NCBI GenBank assembly: GCA_904419945.1
Contig: CAJFTM010000014.1
Location: forward strand, 1-32,983
Direction: 5' to 3'
Length of the DNA: 32,983 nt
Source of the DNA: an uncultured Clostridia bacterium
GTDB lineage: Bacteria > Bacillota > Clostridia > Christensenellales > Borkfalkiaceae
Below the pieces are notes generated by a model, which was not told the DNA's origin, made no database searches, and saw nothing but the letters and a program-made list of their open reading frames with translations. Both the position numbers and the translations under genes were made by a program. Below are positions 1-7,102 of this stretch, piece after piece (position 1 is the first letter of the stretch; each line of letters opens with the position of its first letter).

Positions 1-432
1 ATAACCGACCAAACGAAAAGCCTTTTGTTCGACGATACGATATTTCATAACGGTTGCTCCTTTGATACAAATTTGGAATTGTATAGGCGGATAGGCTTTT
101 AGCTGAACGCCCTTTTCAGCCCGCGCTTTGCTGGGTGCAACGCCGTGCAACTTCTGAAAGGCACGATTAAAAGCCGTTGGCGAATCGTAACCATATTTAC
201 AAGCAATATCCGCTATTTTTTCATCGGTGTTCCGTAAATCGAAAGCCGCCCTGTCCAAACGCCGATTGCGGATATATTCGGATAAAGGTATGCCCGACAT
301 AGCCATAAAGAGTTTTTGAAACCGATAGGCCGAATAGTAGGTGATTTTCGATAATTCCTTGCCGTCAATTTCGTTATCCAAATTTGCCTCTATGTAAGTT
401 AAAGCCGCATTCAAGCGTTCCTGAGTATCCAT
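1..432 (-). CDS. AraC-family transcriptional regulator, partial (C-terminus outside window)
   Basis: A reading frame starts at ATG 432 and runs off the left edge after 144 codons without a stop. It is preceded by a GAGGTG ribosome binding site. The first ~100 residues are a double helix-turn-helix of the AraC/XylS type: the segments YSAYRFQKLFMAMSG and YGYDSPTAFNRAFQKLHGVAPS are the two recognition regions. From about residue 110 a second domain begins (LKAYPPIQF, then a methionine and KYRIVEQKAFRLVGY), which resembles the GyrI-like effector-binding domain often fused to this type of regulator. That domain usually binds small hydrophobic ligands, so a role in drug or toxin response is likely but inferred. 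The gene is AT-richer than its neighbours, which hints at separate ancestry. It has its own promoter region and is separated from the SPFH gene by terminators. Confidence 0.85.
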   Translation of the reverse strand, partial: MDTQERLNAALTYIEANLDNEIDGKELSKITYYSAYRFQKLFMAMSGIPLSEYIRNRRLDRAAFDLRNTDEKIADIACKYGYDSPTAFNRAFQKLHGVAPSKARAEKGVQLKAYPPIQFQICIKGATVMKYRIVEQKAFRLVGY

Positions 433-447
433 TGTAACACCTCACAG

Positions 448-464
448 ATAGTATAACATACTAT
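448..464. promoter_or_regulatory. 17-bp inverted repeat overlapping the araC-type gene promoter (putative operator)
   Basis: ATAGTAT and ATACTAT form a perfect inverted repeat with a 3-bp spacer. On the minus strand it contains TGTTATACT, an extended -10 element, 16 bp from the start codon of the regulator. The overlap with the -10 suggests an operator, perhaps autoregulatory. No good -35 is visible. Confidence 0.45.
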
Positions 465-534
465 AAAGTTTTGTGCCTCTCTTTTTCATCCATTCGAATG
501 AGAGATTAGCGGGAGGAGAGAAGGGTCCATAGGC

Positions 535-570
535 AAAAAAACACGGCCCGCTGTATGTGACCGTGTTTTT
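535..570. terminator. Bidirectional intrinsic terminator
   Basis: AAAAACACGG (537-546) and CCGTGTTTTT (561-570) form a 10-bp stem with a 14-nt loop. The minus-strand exit has seven T residues and the plus-strand exit has five. It insulates the araC-type gene from transcription coming through the SPFH gene. Confidence 0.75.
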
Positions 571-615
571 CCATGCGGCAAAATTTTGTTTCCGCCTCCG
601 CTATATTTTATAGCA

Positions 616-648
616 ATAAAAAGGGCGCCTGTACAAGCGCCCTCTTTG
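616..648 (-). terminator. Intrinsic terminator after the SPFH gene
   Basis: On the minus strand AGGGCGC and GCGCCCT form a stem (622-628 with 637-643) followed by TTTTTATT. It lies about 30 bp past the stop codon of the SPFH gene. Confidence 0.8.
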
Positions 649-674
649 TTGATTGGATCTGCTGCAATGTTAGC

Positions 675-1736
675 TCAGCCTTGCCCTCCTGACGCCCCTT
701 CCGGCAGCGGGATGGTGATCATGATCCCCGTTCCGTCTCCGACGACGTCGGGCAGCTCACCGTTCCATTTTGCGAGGTATTCCAAATACTGCAAGTAGCT
801 CAAAATGACCTCTTCTCCCCCCGAATTGCCCCAATCGATCTCGAAGGAAGAGCCCGTTTCGTCCACTGTTTCCGTGACGGCGTAACCGAGCGTGCGAGCA
901 AGCTCGACGATCTTGACGGAGGCGGAGTATGCCTCTGCTTCCGCCAGGGTTTTTTGCGCGTCTGCCTCGCCCTGTGCCTCCTCTAATCTTGCCTCGGCCA
1001 TCCGCTTGGCGACCTCCAGCTCCTGCTCCGCCTTCGTGATCGCGGCCTCCTTTTCGCGCTCGGCGATCATCTGCGCCTCGACGGCGGCCTCGTACGCATC
1101 CGTAAAGCCGATATCCGTCAAAACCACCGTGCGCACATTGACGTAATAACTTTCGTCGATCTTTTCCATCGTGCTCGCGGTGATATTCATAGAGAGCTCC
1201 GCGCGCTCCTGAATGATCTCGTCTGCCGTACTGCCGGCCATGACATTTTTCATGGTATCGATGGCGACGCTCTCGATGCGGCTGTTGAGGATATCGAGCG
1301 ACCCATATGTATTGGCGATGTCGAGGACCTTAGACGTATCGATCTGATATTGAACGGTCATCTCGACGTCCATCGTCTGTGCATCCTTCGAATACGCCTG
1401 TGTCACGATGGAGAGATCCTGCACTTTTGCATCGTAATAATCGTATGTTTCCGTCATCCAAAAATCAAAATAGGTTCCGGCCGTACGCACGCCGCGCGCC
1501 TCGCCAAGGTGCTTTACGACGGCGACTTCACCCGCCTCCACCGTATGAAAACTAAAGGGAAAAATCACAAAAAGCAGAACAAATACCCCGCCCGCCGCCA
1601 GCGAGAGGATGCCGTTCCGCCTCTTTACCTCGGCAGAACTGTCTTTGGCTGGTTTTGATAAACATATACCGCCAAAGGCAAATCCGGCAACAGCCAGTAC
1701 TCCGAACAAGATCCCTAAAATCAGTCCGATTGCCAT
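675..1736 (-). CDS. SPFH/band 7 domain membrane protein (prohibitin-like)
   Basis: This 353-residue protein starts at ATG 1736, chosen because AGGAGG lies about 10 bases upstream; an ATG 17 codons earlier has no such site. Two hydrophobic segments (about residues 2-26 and 42-62) precede an SPFH/prohibitin domain (about 63-215, beginning HTVEAGEVAVVKHLGEARGV). A charged Ala/Glu-rich coiled coil follows (about 215-285, with QMIAEREKEAAITKAEQEL), then a Gly-rich tail. Known relatives form large oligomeric rings in membranes and organise microdomains or modulate membrane proteases. The specific partner here is unknown; no NfeD protein lies next to it. It is the last gene before a terminator and follows the vat-like gene by 60 bp, so the two may be cotranscribed. 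A small GAGCC/GGCTC hairpin at 1772-1786 lies between them. Confidence 0.85.
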   Translation of the reverse strand: MAIGLILGILFGVLAVAGFAFGGICLSKPAKDSSAEVKRRNGILSLAAGGVFVLLFVIFPFSFHTVEAGEVAVVKHLGEARGVRTAGTYFDFWMTETYDYYDAKVQDLSIVTQAYSKDAQTMDVEMTVQYQIDTSKVLDIANTYGSLDILNSRIESVAIDTMKNVMAGSTADEIIQERAELSMNITASTMEKIDESYYVNVRTVVLTDIGFTDAYEAAVEAQMIAEREKEAAITKAEQELEVAKRMAEARLEEAQGEADAQKTLAEAEAYSASVKIVELARTLGYAVTETVDETGSSFEIDWGNSGGEEVILSYLQYLEYLAKWNGELPDVVGDGTGIMITIPLPEGASGGQG

Positions 1737-1796
1737 TGTTTCCTTTCCTCCTGTCTCATAAAATTGTTGCGAGCCGAAAAGGCTCAACGATCCACC

Positions 1797-2435
1797 TTAT
1801 GTGCAACCGATCTCCCGTATGCGGGACAGATCGCCGCTGCAGAGCGCCTCTAAATTTTGAAAGATCTTTTCGGCGCTCCAATCCCACCAGCGCAGCCGCA
1901 AGAGACAGCCGATCAGCTCGTCATCAAAACGCTTGCGAATGACGCGGCAGGGATTTCCTCCCGCAATGCAATAGGGCGGAATATCCTTCGAAACGAGCGA
2001 ATTGGCGCCGATGACGGCCCCGTCGCCGATATGTACGCCGGGCAATACAGTGACGTTCTGCCCGATCCATACGTCGTTGCCGACGACCGTATCCCCTTTA
2101 TACGGAAGCTCTGTAAGAGACGGCGTGACCTTTTCCCAGCCGTGCCCGAAGAGATTGAAGGGATACGTCGTCGCACTGCACATGCGGTGATTGGCTCCAT
2201 TCATGATAAACTCGATGCCGCTGCCGATGGCACAAAATTTGCCGATGATCAGTTTATCCCCCAAAATCGGATAGTGATGGGTAACGCGCTCTTCAAATTT
2301 TTCCGGAGCGGTCTCGTCGCTGTAATAGGAATACTCCCCCACAATAATGTTGGGGCGGGTGATCGTCGGACGGATAAAGCAGACGGTGCGCAGCGCTTCA
2401 TTCGGATAAACTGCATTCGGATCGGGTCCGTACAT
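1797..2435 (-). CDS. Vat-type xenobiotic (streptogramin A) acetyltransferase
   Basis: The 212-residue product matches the hexapeptide-repeat xenobiotic acetyltransferases that use acetyl-CoA to inactivate group A streptogramins (Vat) or chloramphenicol (Cat type B). The early block GEYSYYSDE, the block HHYPILGDKLIIGKFCAIG, the segment MNGANHRM with the catalytic histidine (H83), the YPFNLFGHGWE loop and the block GDTVVGNDVWIGQNVTVLPG are all as in Vat enzymes. Isoleucine/valine-rich hexapeptide turns of the left-handed beta-helix run from about residue 60 to 170. The length equals the family norm (about 209-219). Start ATG 2435 is chosen for its AAGGAG site; ten upstream codons in frame are unsupported. 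Substrate cannot be fixed from sequence alone; a chromosomal, housekeeping-like setting makes a non-clinical substrate possible. It sits directly behind a terminator that follows lysC. Confidence 0.88.
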   Translation of the reverse strand: MYGPDPNAVYPNEALRTVCFIRPTITRPNIIVGEYSYYSDETAPEKFEERVTHHYPILGDKLIIGKFCAIGSGIEFIMNGANHRMCSATTYPFNLFGHGWEKVTPSLTELPYKGDTVVGNDVWIGQNVTVLPGVHIGDGAVIGANSLVSKDIPPYCIAGGNPCRVIRKRFDDELIGCLLRLRWWDWSAEKIFQNLEALCSGDLSRIREIGCT

Positions 2436-2445
2436 AAAGATCTCC

Positions 2446-2485
2446 TTATTAAAATGGGGAGACACGGAAAAGAGCGCCTCCCCAT
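2446..2485 (-). terminator. Intrinsic terminator or attenuator between lysC and the vat-like gene
   Basis: On the minus strand ATGGGGAG and CTCCCCAT (2478-2485 with 2454-2461) form an 8-bp stem followed by TTTTAAT. It ends the lysC operon. The vat-like gene's ribosome binding site begins immediately downstream and I see no separate promoter, so read-through or attenuation could control it. Confidence 0.65.
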
Positions 2486-2504
2486 ACCCCGACGCGGGGC
2501 AAAT

Positions 2505-3854
2505 TTATTCTGCCGTGTTGTTCTGCGCGGCTTTGCCGAAAAATTCGCGATAGATGGCACGCAGACATTTTTCGTAATCGTCGTTGTCGATCCCGACGAT
2601 GATATTGAGCTCGCTCGAACCCTGATCGATCATGCGGACATTGACACCCGCATCGGACAATGCGCAGAAGAGGCGCGCCGAAGTGCCGACGCTTGCCGCC
2701 ATGCCGTGCCCGACCGTCGCCACGAGGGCGATATTTTCCAGCACGCGCACGTAATCGGGATGGACTGCCGCTTTGATCTGCTCGAGCAGACGATCGAGCA
2801 TCCCATCCGCGAGGTAACGGCTCTCGATGACGATGGAGAGGGTATCAATGCCCGTAGGCATATGTTCGAAATTAACGCCGTCCTCCTCAAGTATGGAGAG
2901 TACTTTGCGGGCAAAGCCGATTTCTGCATTCATCATCGACTTTTCCAGGAAAATGACGGTAAAATCCTTTTTACCGGCAATACCGGTAACGATATTGCCC
3001 TGCTTTTTATATTTTTTGGAAGGCAAAATGAGGGTACCGGCATCCTGCGGGCGGAAGGTGTTTTTGATCTTGATGGGGATATCCCCCTTGCGCACGGGGA
3101 AAATAGAATCGGCATGCAGTACATTCGCACCCATATACGAGAGCTCGCGCAGCTCCTTGAAGGAGATGACCTCGATCTTTTCCGGCTTTTCGACGATGCG
3201 CGGGTCGGCGGCAAGGAAACCGCTGACGTCCGTCCAGTTTTCATACAAGTCGGCATTGACGGCGCGCGCTACGATGGACCCGCTGATGTCGCTGCCGCCG
3301 CGCGAAAACGTCTTGATATTGCCCGCCGCGTCCGTACCGTAAAAGCCGGGAATGACGGCATTGGAACAGTTCTTCAGACGCTCGGCGATGATAGGATACG
3401 ATTTTTCCTCGTCGAAAGCGCCGTGCCCGTCAAAGAAAACGAGATCTTTTGCGTCTACAAACTCCCAGCCGAGCTTTGCTGCGATGACGCGCGCATTGAG
3501 ATACTCGCCGCGGGAAGCGGCAAAGTCTGCGCTCTTGCGCGCATCGATCTCGCGCTCCGTTTCGTCGAGAATGCCCTCGATATCGAAGCCCTCCAGCCCC
3601 AGCTCCTCTACGATGGAAACAAAGCGGCGGCGGACTGCCGCAAAAGCGGCGGAACAGCTGCCCGTTTCGCAGGCGGCGCGATAACAGCTGTATAACAGAT
3701 CTGTGACCTTTACGTCCGCCGAAAAGCGCTTGCCGGGCGCGGAAACGACCGCAAAGCGGCGGGCGGGATCGGAATGAAGGATCTCGGCGACCCTGTTGAT
3801 ATTGCTGCCGTCCGCCAAGGACGAACCTCCGAACTTACAGACGATGAGTTTCAT
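2505..3854 (-). CDS. lysC: Aspartate kinase
   Basis: This is a 449-residue monofunctional aspartate kinase, which phosphorylates L-aspartate with ATP as the first step toward lysine, threonine and methionine (and diaminopimelate for the wall). The N-terminus KFGGSSLADG (residues 7-16) is the amino-acid kinase signature. SRGGSDISG in mid-protein is the second conserved substrate/ATP segment. Two ACT regulatory domains occupy about residues 310-449 (visible segments: DFTVIFLEKSMMN and LVATVGHGMAASVGTSARLF, then VRMIDQGSSELNIIVGI), so feedback inhibition by end-product amino acids is expected. Start ATG 3854 is preceded by AAGGAG and overlaps the stop of the DUF1015 gene as ATGA, so translation is probably coupled. 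A much longer open frame extends upstream but runs antisense-like through the neighbouring gene and has no site of its own. Confidence 0.93.
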   Translation of the reverse strand: MKLIVCKFGGSSLADGSNINRVAEILHSDPARRFAVVSAPGKRFSADVKVTDLLYSCYRAACETGSCSAAFAAVRRRFVSIVEELGLEGFDIEGILDETEREIDARKSADFAASRGEYLNARVIAAKLGWEFVDAKDLVFFDGHGAFDEEKSYPIIAERLKNCSNAVIPGFYGTDAAGNIKTFSRGGSDISGSIVARAVNADLYENWTDVSGFLAADPRIVEKPEKIEVISFKELRELSYMGANVLHADSIFPVRKGDIPIKIKNTFRPQDAGTLILPSKKYKKQGNIVTGIAGKKDFTVIFLEKSMMNAEIGFARKVLSILEEDGVNFEHMPTGIDTLSIVIESRYLADGMLDRLLEQIKAAVHPDYVRVLENIALVATVGHGMAASVGTSARLFCALSDAGVNVRMIDQGSSELNIIVGIDNDDYEKCLRAIYREFFGKAAQNNTAE

Positions 3855-5047
3855 GCGTGTATCTCCTTCCCTTCGACGTAGTATCTTTTCTCCTCGCTTT
3901 CCCCCATCGAAAAGGTCTTGCGCGGCAAACTTCCTCCGCGTTTGACCAAGCCGAACAGCGCCGATTTTTCCATTGCCGGCAAGAGTATGCCGGCCGAATC
4001 GGGATGTACTTCCGTATAAGCGCGCACAGCCTCCTCGCCGTGCACAAAATCGACGCTGCCGCCCTTTTGCAGCATATAATCGTTGATATAGGCATCGACG
4101 GCAGCCACTGCAGCCGGCGCCTCTTCCGCGACGCCGAGCGGGATCCTCCGCCCATGCACGCACAATCCGCCCTCGGCCGTGCCGAAGGGGCGCAAACCGC
4201 GCACAAAATCATCCGGATCCACTCCCTTGACAAGGCGGTGGATCGCCTCAAAGCGGATGCCCCGGTCGTAAATATTGACCGCTTCACACAGGGCAAAGCG
4301 CGCGGGGTGGGCGGCACGCTCCTCTTCTGAAAGATCGGCCTTGCGGCGTTCCCAGGCCGCCTTGGCGGTGGCGAGCGAATGGTTGCCGTCCCCCACCATG
4401 AACAGGAGCCCGTCGCGGACCAATCCTTCAAAAGCATCGAGCACGGGCTGTACGTCCGGGATAAAGTCGCCGCGGATATGTCCGCCGCCCATATTCAATT
4501 CAAAATCGTACAGCGTTTCGCCGCGATGCGCGCGCGCCGCAGCGACCACTGCATCCTGCATATCTTCGTACAGCAACAAAATGTGCGGGAACTCGAGATC
4601 GGCCGCCTCGCGGATCTTCAATCGGGGCGGAATGCGCTCGAGTATGGTCGCCTCCGTGGCGCGGATGAGCGCTGCACTCTGCCTTTCGAACGAATACGCC
4701 TCGAGGTCGACCGCCAGCACGATCCCCGTACGCACGGGCGAAAACGGCGTCTTCCGCTGCACCAGTATGAAGCCGGGAGGCAACGTGCGGAAAATCCCAC
4801 GCGCGCGATAGGCGCGCATCTCTTCCGCAATGCGCGCGATACGGGCAGGACAGTCTGCGTCTTCAAGATAGATCTCCGGCAGTGTCAGGCGCAGGGTCGA
4901 CGGTTTATCCCCTACGAATGCATCCAGCGCGTTCCAGTAAGCGCGGTCCGAGGTGTGCTGGTCGCAGGCGATGACAGACCATGCAGTCATATCGATATGC
5001 GGCTGCGGCAGTAAAATACGCGGTACGAAAATGCAGCTGTTTTTCAT
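3851..5047 (-). CDS. DUF1015 family protein (COG4198)
   Basis: The 398-residue protein matches the DUF1015 family: it begins with FVPRILLPQP, has an early conserved segment WSVIACDQHTSD, and carries the hallmark MVGDGNHSLATAKA near residue 220. The family has no function that I can state with confidence. It is soluble, with no signal peptide or membrane segment. The stop codon overlaps the lysC start (ATGA), so the two are translated together, which points to amino-acid metabolism, but that is inference from context. The ribosome binding site AAGGAG lies about 14 bases before ATG 5047, a rather long spacing. The upstream neighbour is the CdaR-like microprotein, 20 bp away. Confidence 0.8.
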   Translation of the reverse strand: MKNSCIFVPRILLPQPHIDMTAWSVIACDQHTSDRAYWNALDAFVGDKPSTLRLTLPEIYLEDADCPARIARIAEEMRAYRARGIFRTLPPGFILVQRKTPFSPVRTGIVLAVDLEAYSFERQSAALIRATEATILERIPPRLKIREAADLEFPHILLLYEDMQDAVVAAARAHRGETLYDFELNMGGGHIRGDFIPDVQPVLDAFEGLVRDGLLFMVGDGNHSLATAKAAWERRKADLSEEERAAHPARFALCEAVNIYDRGIRFEAIHRLVKGVDPDDFVRGLRPFGTAEGGLCVHGRRIPLGVAEEAPAAVAAVDAYINDYMLQKGGSVDFVHGEEAVRAYTEVHPDSAGILLPAMEKSALFGLVKRGGSLPRKTFSMGESEEKRYYVEGKEIHA

Positions 5048-5067
5048 TTGTAATACACCGTCTCCTT

Positions 5068-5187
5068 TCAGCCGCCGTAATTGACAAAAGCAAACACGAC
5101 GACGGCCAAAGCGATCGCCAAAAGTTTAATGGGCACGTTGTCGATAAAGATGCCCGCGACGCGGCGCCAAAAGCTCTTCTCTCTCAT
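5068..5187 (-). CDS. 39-residue membrane microprotein resembling the CdaR/YbbR N-terminal anchor
   Basis: An ATG at 5187 overlaps the cdaA stop as ATGA and has GGGAGG six to eight bases upstream; the frame closes at TGA 5068-5070. The product has a basic, aromatic start (MREKSFWRRVAGIF), then NVPIKLLAIALAVVVFAFVN, a single transmembrane segment, and ends in YGG. In most Firmicutes the gene after cdaA is cdaR (ybbR). CdaR starts with the same pattern (N-x-x-x-K-hydrophobic-A-x-x-hydrophobic-x-V-N) and continues with several extracellular YbbR domains. Here the YbbR domains are absent, and no remnant follows, since the DUF1015 gene starts 20 bp later. The inference is a minimal CdaA partner in the membrane. 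Coding status rests on the coupled start, the good ribosome binding site and the fitting position. Confidence 0.75.
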   Translation of the reverse strand: MREKSFWRRVAGIFIDNVPIKLLAIALAVVVFAFVNYGG

Positions 5188-6008
5188 ATCCGTTTCCTCC
5201 CGTCGGCACTCAGGTCTTTCCAGTAATATTCGTTGAGCGTCTTTTTGAGCAGATCGTAATCGGCGTAACGCGAGATCTTGCCGCGCTGGGCGATCGTGAT
5301 AATGCCCGTCTCTTCCGAAACGATGAGTGCGGTGACATTGGACGTCTCGGTGATGCCGATGCCCGCGCGGTGGCGGGTGCCCAGTTCCTTGGGAATATTT
5401 GCGTTCTGCGTCAGCGGCAGGAAACAGCCCGCCGCCTGGATCTTATAATTGTTGATGATCATTGCCCCGTCGTGCAGGGGCGCCTTGACAAAGAAGATCC
5501 CCTCGATCAGCTGCGAAGAAATATTTGCGTCGAGGATGACGCCGCTCTCCAGCACCTGCGCGGGAATATTGTCGTTGGAGAGAATGATGAGGGCGCCGAT
5601 ATTGTCCTTAGACAGATTTTGCAGCGCCTTGATGATCTCTGAAACATAGCGCGCGACCTCTTCCTTGCTGACAGCGGCCTGATGGCCGGGCTTTTCGACA
5701 AGGACATTGATCGAATTGAGGCCCAAAATATCGCGCTTGACCTCGACGTTGAATATGACCAGCACCAGCCCTGCCAGCAAAACGGGAATGATCATAAAAA
5801 CTTCGCCGTTCAATTCGGTATTGAACACGAAAATGACGCCCGTGACGAGGACAAGGATGGTAAAGAGGGCGATCATGAAGCGCACGTTGCTGTTCTTCAG
5901 AATGCGGAACACATAATAGAAGATGAGTGCGAACAGGATGATCTCCAGTGCGTCGATGAACCCGAACGGGACAAACGCGGCACGAAGGTTTTCCAGAATT
6001 TCTTGCAT
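5184..6008 (-). CDS. cdaA: Diadenylate cyclase CdaA
   Basis: The 274-residue protein makes cyclic di-AMP from two ATP. Three N-terminal membrane helices (roughly residues 18-36, 43-62 and 70-88) are followed by a DAC (DisA_N) domain. The catalytic motifs are present: DGA at residues 180-182 within PLHDGAMII, and RHR at 212-214 within TRHRAGIG (the usual form is RHRAAxG, so the fifth position is Gly). Length matches CdaA (about 270). Start ATG 6008 has GGAG at suitable distance. c-di-AMP controls potassium and osmolyte transport and wall homeostasis and is essential in many Firmicutes. Downstream neighbours are a CdaR-like microprotein, a DUF1015 gene and lysC, whereas the typical order is cdaA-cdaR-glmM. 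A candidate promoter lies 47-75 bp upstream. Confidence 0.95.
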   Translation of the reverse strand: MQEILENLRAAFVPFGFIDALEIILFALIFYYVFRILKNSNVRFMIALFTILVLVTGVIFVFNTELNGEVFMIIPVLLAGLVLVIFNVEVKRDILGLNSINVLVEKPGHQAAVSKEEVARYVSEIIKALQNLSKDNIGALIILSNDNIPAQVLESGVILDANISSQLIEGIFFVKAPLHDGAMIINNYKIQAAGCFLPLTQNANIPKELGTRHRAGIGITETSNVTALIVSEETGIITIAQRGKISRYADYDLLKKTLNEYYWKDLSADGRKRI

Positions 6009-6054
6009 AACTTACTCCGTTGACCGATGCATATACGCAGAATCGTATATCTGT

Positions 6055-6083
6055 ATTTTACAGGAAAATGCGGAAAAAGAAAA
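6055..6083 (-). promoter_or_regulatory. Candidate sigma-A promoter for cdaA operon
   Basis: On the minus strand TTTTCT (6078-6083), a 17-bp spacer and TAAAAT (6055-6060) lie in the 80-bp gap between holA and cdaA. The -35 is weak. No terminator hairpin is visible in the gap, so cdaA may also be reached by read-through. Confidence 0.45.
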
Positions 6084-6088
6084 GCGTT

Positions 6089-7102
6089 TTACCCCTCTCT
6101 TCCGCCGATATTTGCACTGCCGCCGAAAAACAGCCGGGCATTGACGCGCAGCAGCGCCGATTGCGGGGTCAGGGACCCTCCTTTTACGGCGTTGATACTG
6201 TCGAAGATCGCCTTCCAGATTTCGTACACCCGCCGCTCCCCGAGCGCCGCCGCCTGCCGGCGGTTGACCTTGACGGCATACTCCTTCATTCCCAGAATGC
6301 GCGCCGATTCGGCATCTCCCTTGTTCAGCAAAAGGATCTCGGACATGGTGCGGTAATAGGCGCACAGCGTGTTCAGCACAGCCATTTCATCCGCTCCCTT
6401 CTCGAGCAGATCCCTCTGCACGGAAAGATATTTCGTATAATTTTTCAAAGCGAGGGCATTCGTCATCTCGTACATTTTATACGCGCTGTCGCGATAGACG
6501 ACGGCATCGACATCCTCCGCTGTCAGCGCTCCCCCCTCGCCCGCATAGGCGATCAGCTTCTCTGTCTCGCCCGCAATGCGCGACATGTCCGCCAGACAAT
6601 AATGCAGGATCCGCTCGCAGCACTCGGTGTCCGCGCGCACCCCTGCACGCTTGAAGCGGGTAAAGATCCAGCGCAGCAGCGTCTCCTCATCCCCCTTCGA
6701 ACAGTCGACCCAAGTCACGCCGGGCGCCTTTTTCAAATCGAACGGCTTGCCCTTCGGCGGAACGGAATTGACGATGAGCAAGATGGTGCTCGGCTGCGGA
6801 TCCTCCAAATACCGCCGCAGATACTGTTCGTACTCACGCTCGGTCGGGTAAAAATCCGTCACCTTGACGATGCGCTTTTCACTGAGGAAGGGAAAACTCT
6901 GCGCAGCCGCGACGAGGTCTGCAAGCGCATTCCCGTGCAGCGTTTCGCCGCGGAACAGGGAAAAGTCGAGGGTGGGTTCGCGCAGATACTTCGCGCGCAG
7001 CATCTCCTCTCCCCGCTCCTTAAAATATTCTTCTTCGCCGTCGAAAAGATATACCGGTTGAACGCCCTCTTCGAGGCTCCTTTTGAAAAGAACAAATTTC
7101 AT
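6089..7102 (-). CDS. holA: DNA polymerase III delta subunit (clamp loader)
   Basis: This 337-residue protein matches HolA, the delta subunit that opens the beta sliding clamp during replication. The start PVYLFDGEEEYFKERGEEML is the usual beginning of the HolA AAA+-like fold, which here (as in the family) lacks a working Walker A. The mid-segment LLIVNSVPPKGKPFDLKK and the C-terminal helical collar (EMTNALALKNYTKYLSVQRDL, then a second half ending in LRVNARLFFG) also fit. Its start overlaps the comEC stop by four bases (ATGA), and the comEC-holA order is a well-known arrangement in Firmicutes. It is cytosolic and presumably expressed constitutively with the upstream genes. Confidence 0.9.
   Translation of the reverse strand: MKFVLFKRSLEEGVQPVYLFDGEEEYFKERGEEMLRAKYLREPTLDFSLFRGETLHGNALADLVAAAQSFPFLSEKRIVKVTDFYPTEREYEQYLRRYLEDPQPSTILLIVNSVPPKGKPFDLKKAPGVTWVDCSKGDEETLLRWIFTRFKRAGVRADTECCERILHYCLADMSRIAGETEKLIAYAGEGGALTAEDVDAVVYRDSAYKMYEMTNALALKNYTKYLSVQRDLLEKGADEMAVLNTLCAYYRTMSEILLLNKGDAESARILGMKEYAVKVNRRQAAALGERRVYEIWKAIFDSINAVKGGSLTPQSALLRVNARLFFGGSANIGGREG

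Noticed and set aside
2487-2499. Small CCCCG-ACG-CGGGG hairpin before the lysC terminator
   Set aside because: Five base pairs with a 3-nt loop and no T-tract; probably part of the lysC terminator region and not a separate signal.
1857-3695. Long plus-strand open frame of about 600 codons opposite the vat-like and lysC genes
   Set aside because: It is the reverse complement shadow of GC-rich coding sequence. It has no ribosome binding site, crosses two genes and the terminator between them, and its translation resembles no protein family.
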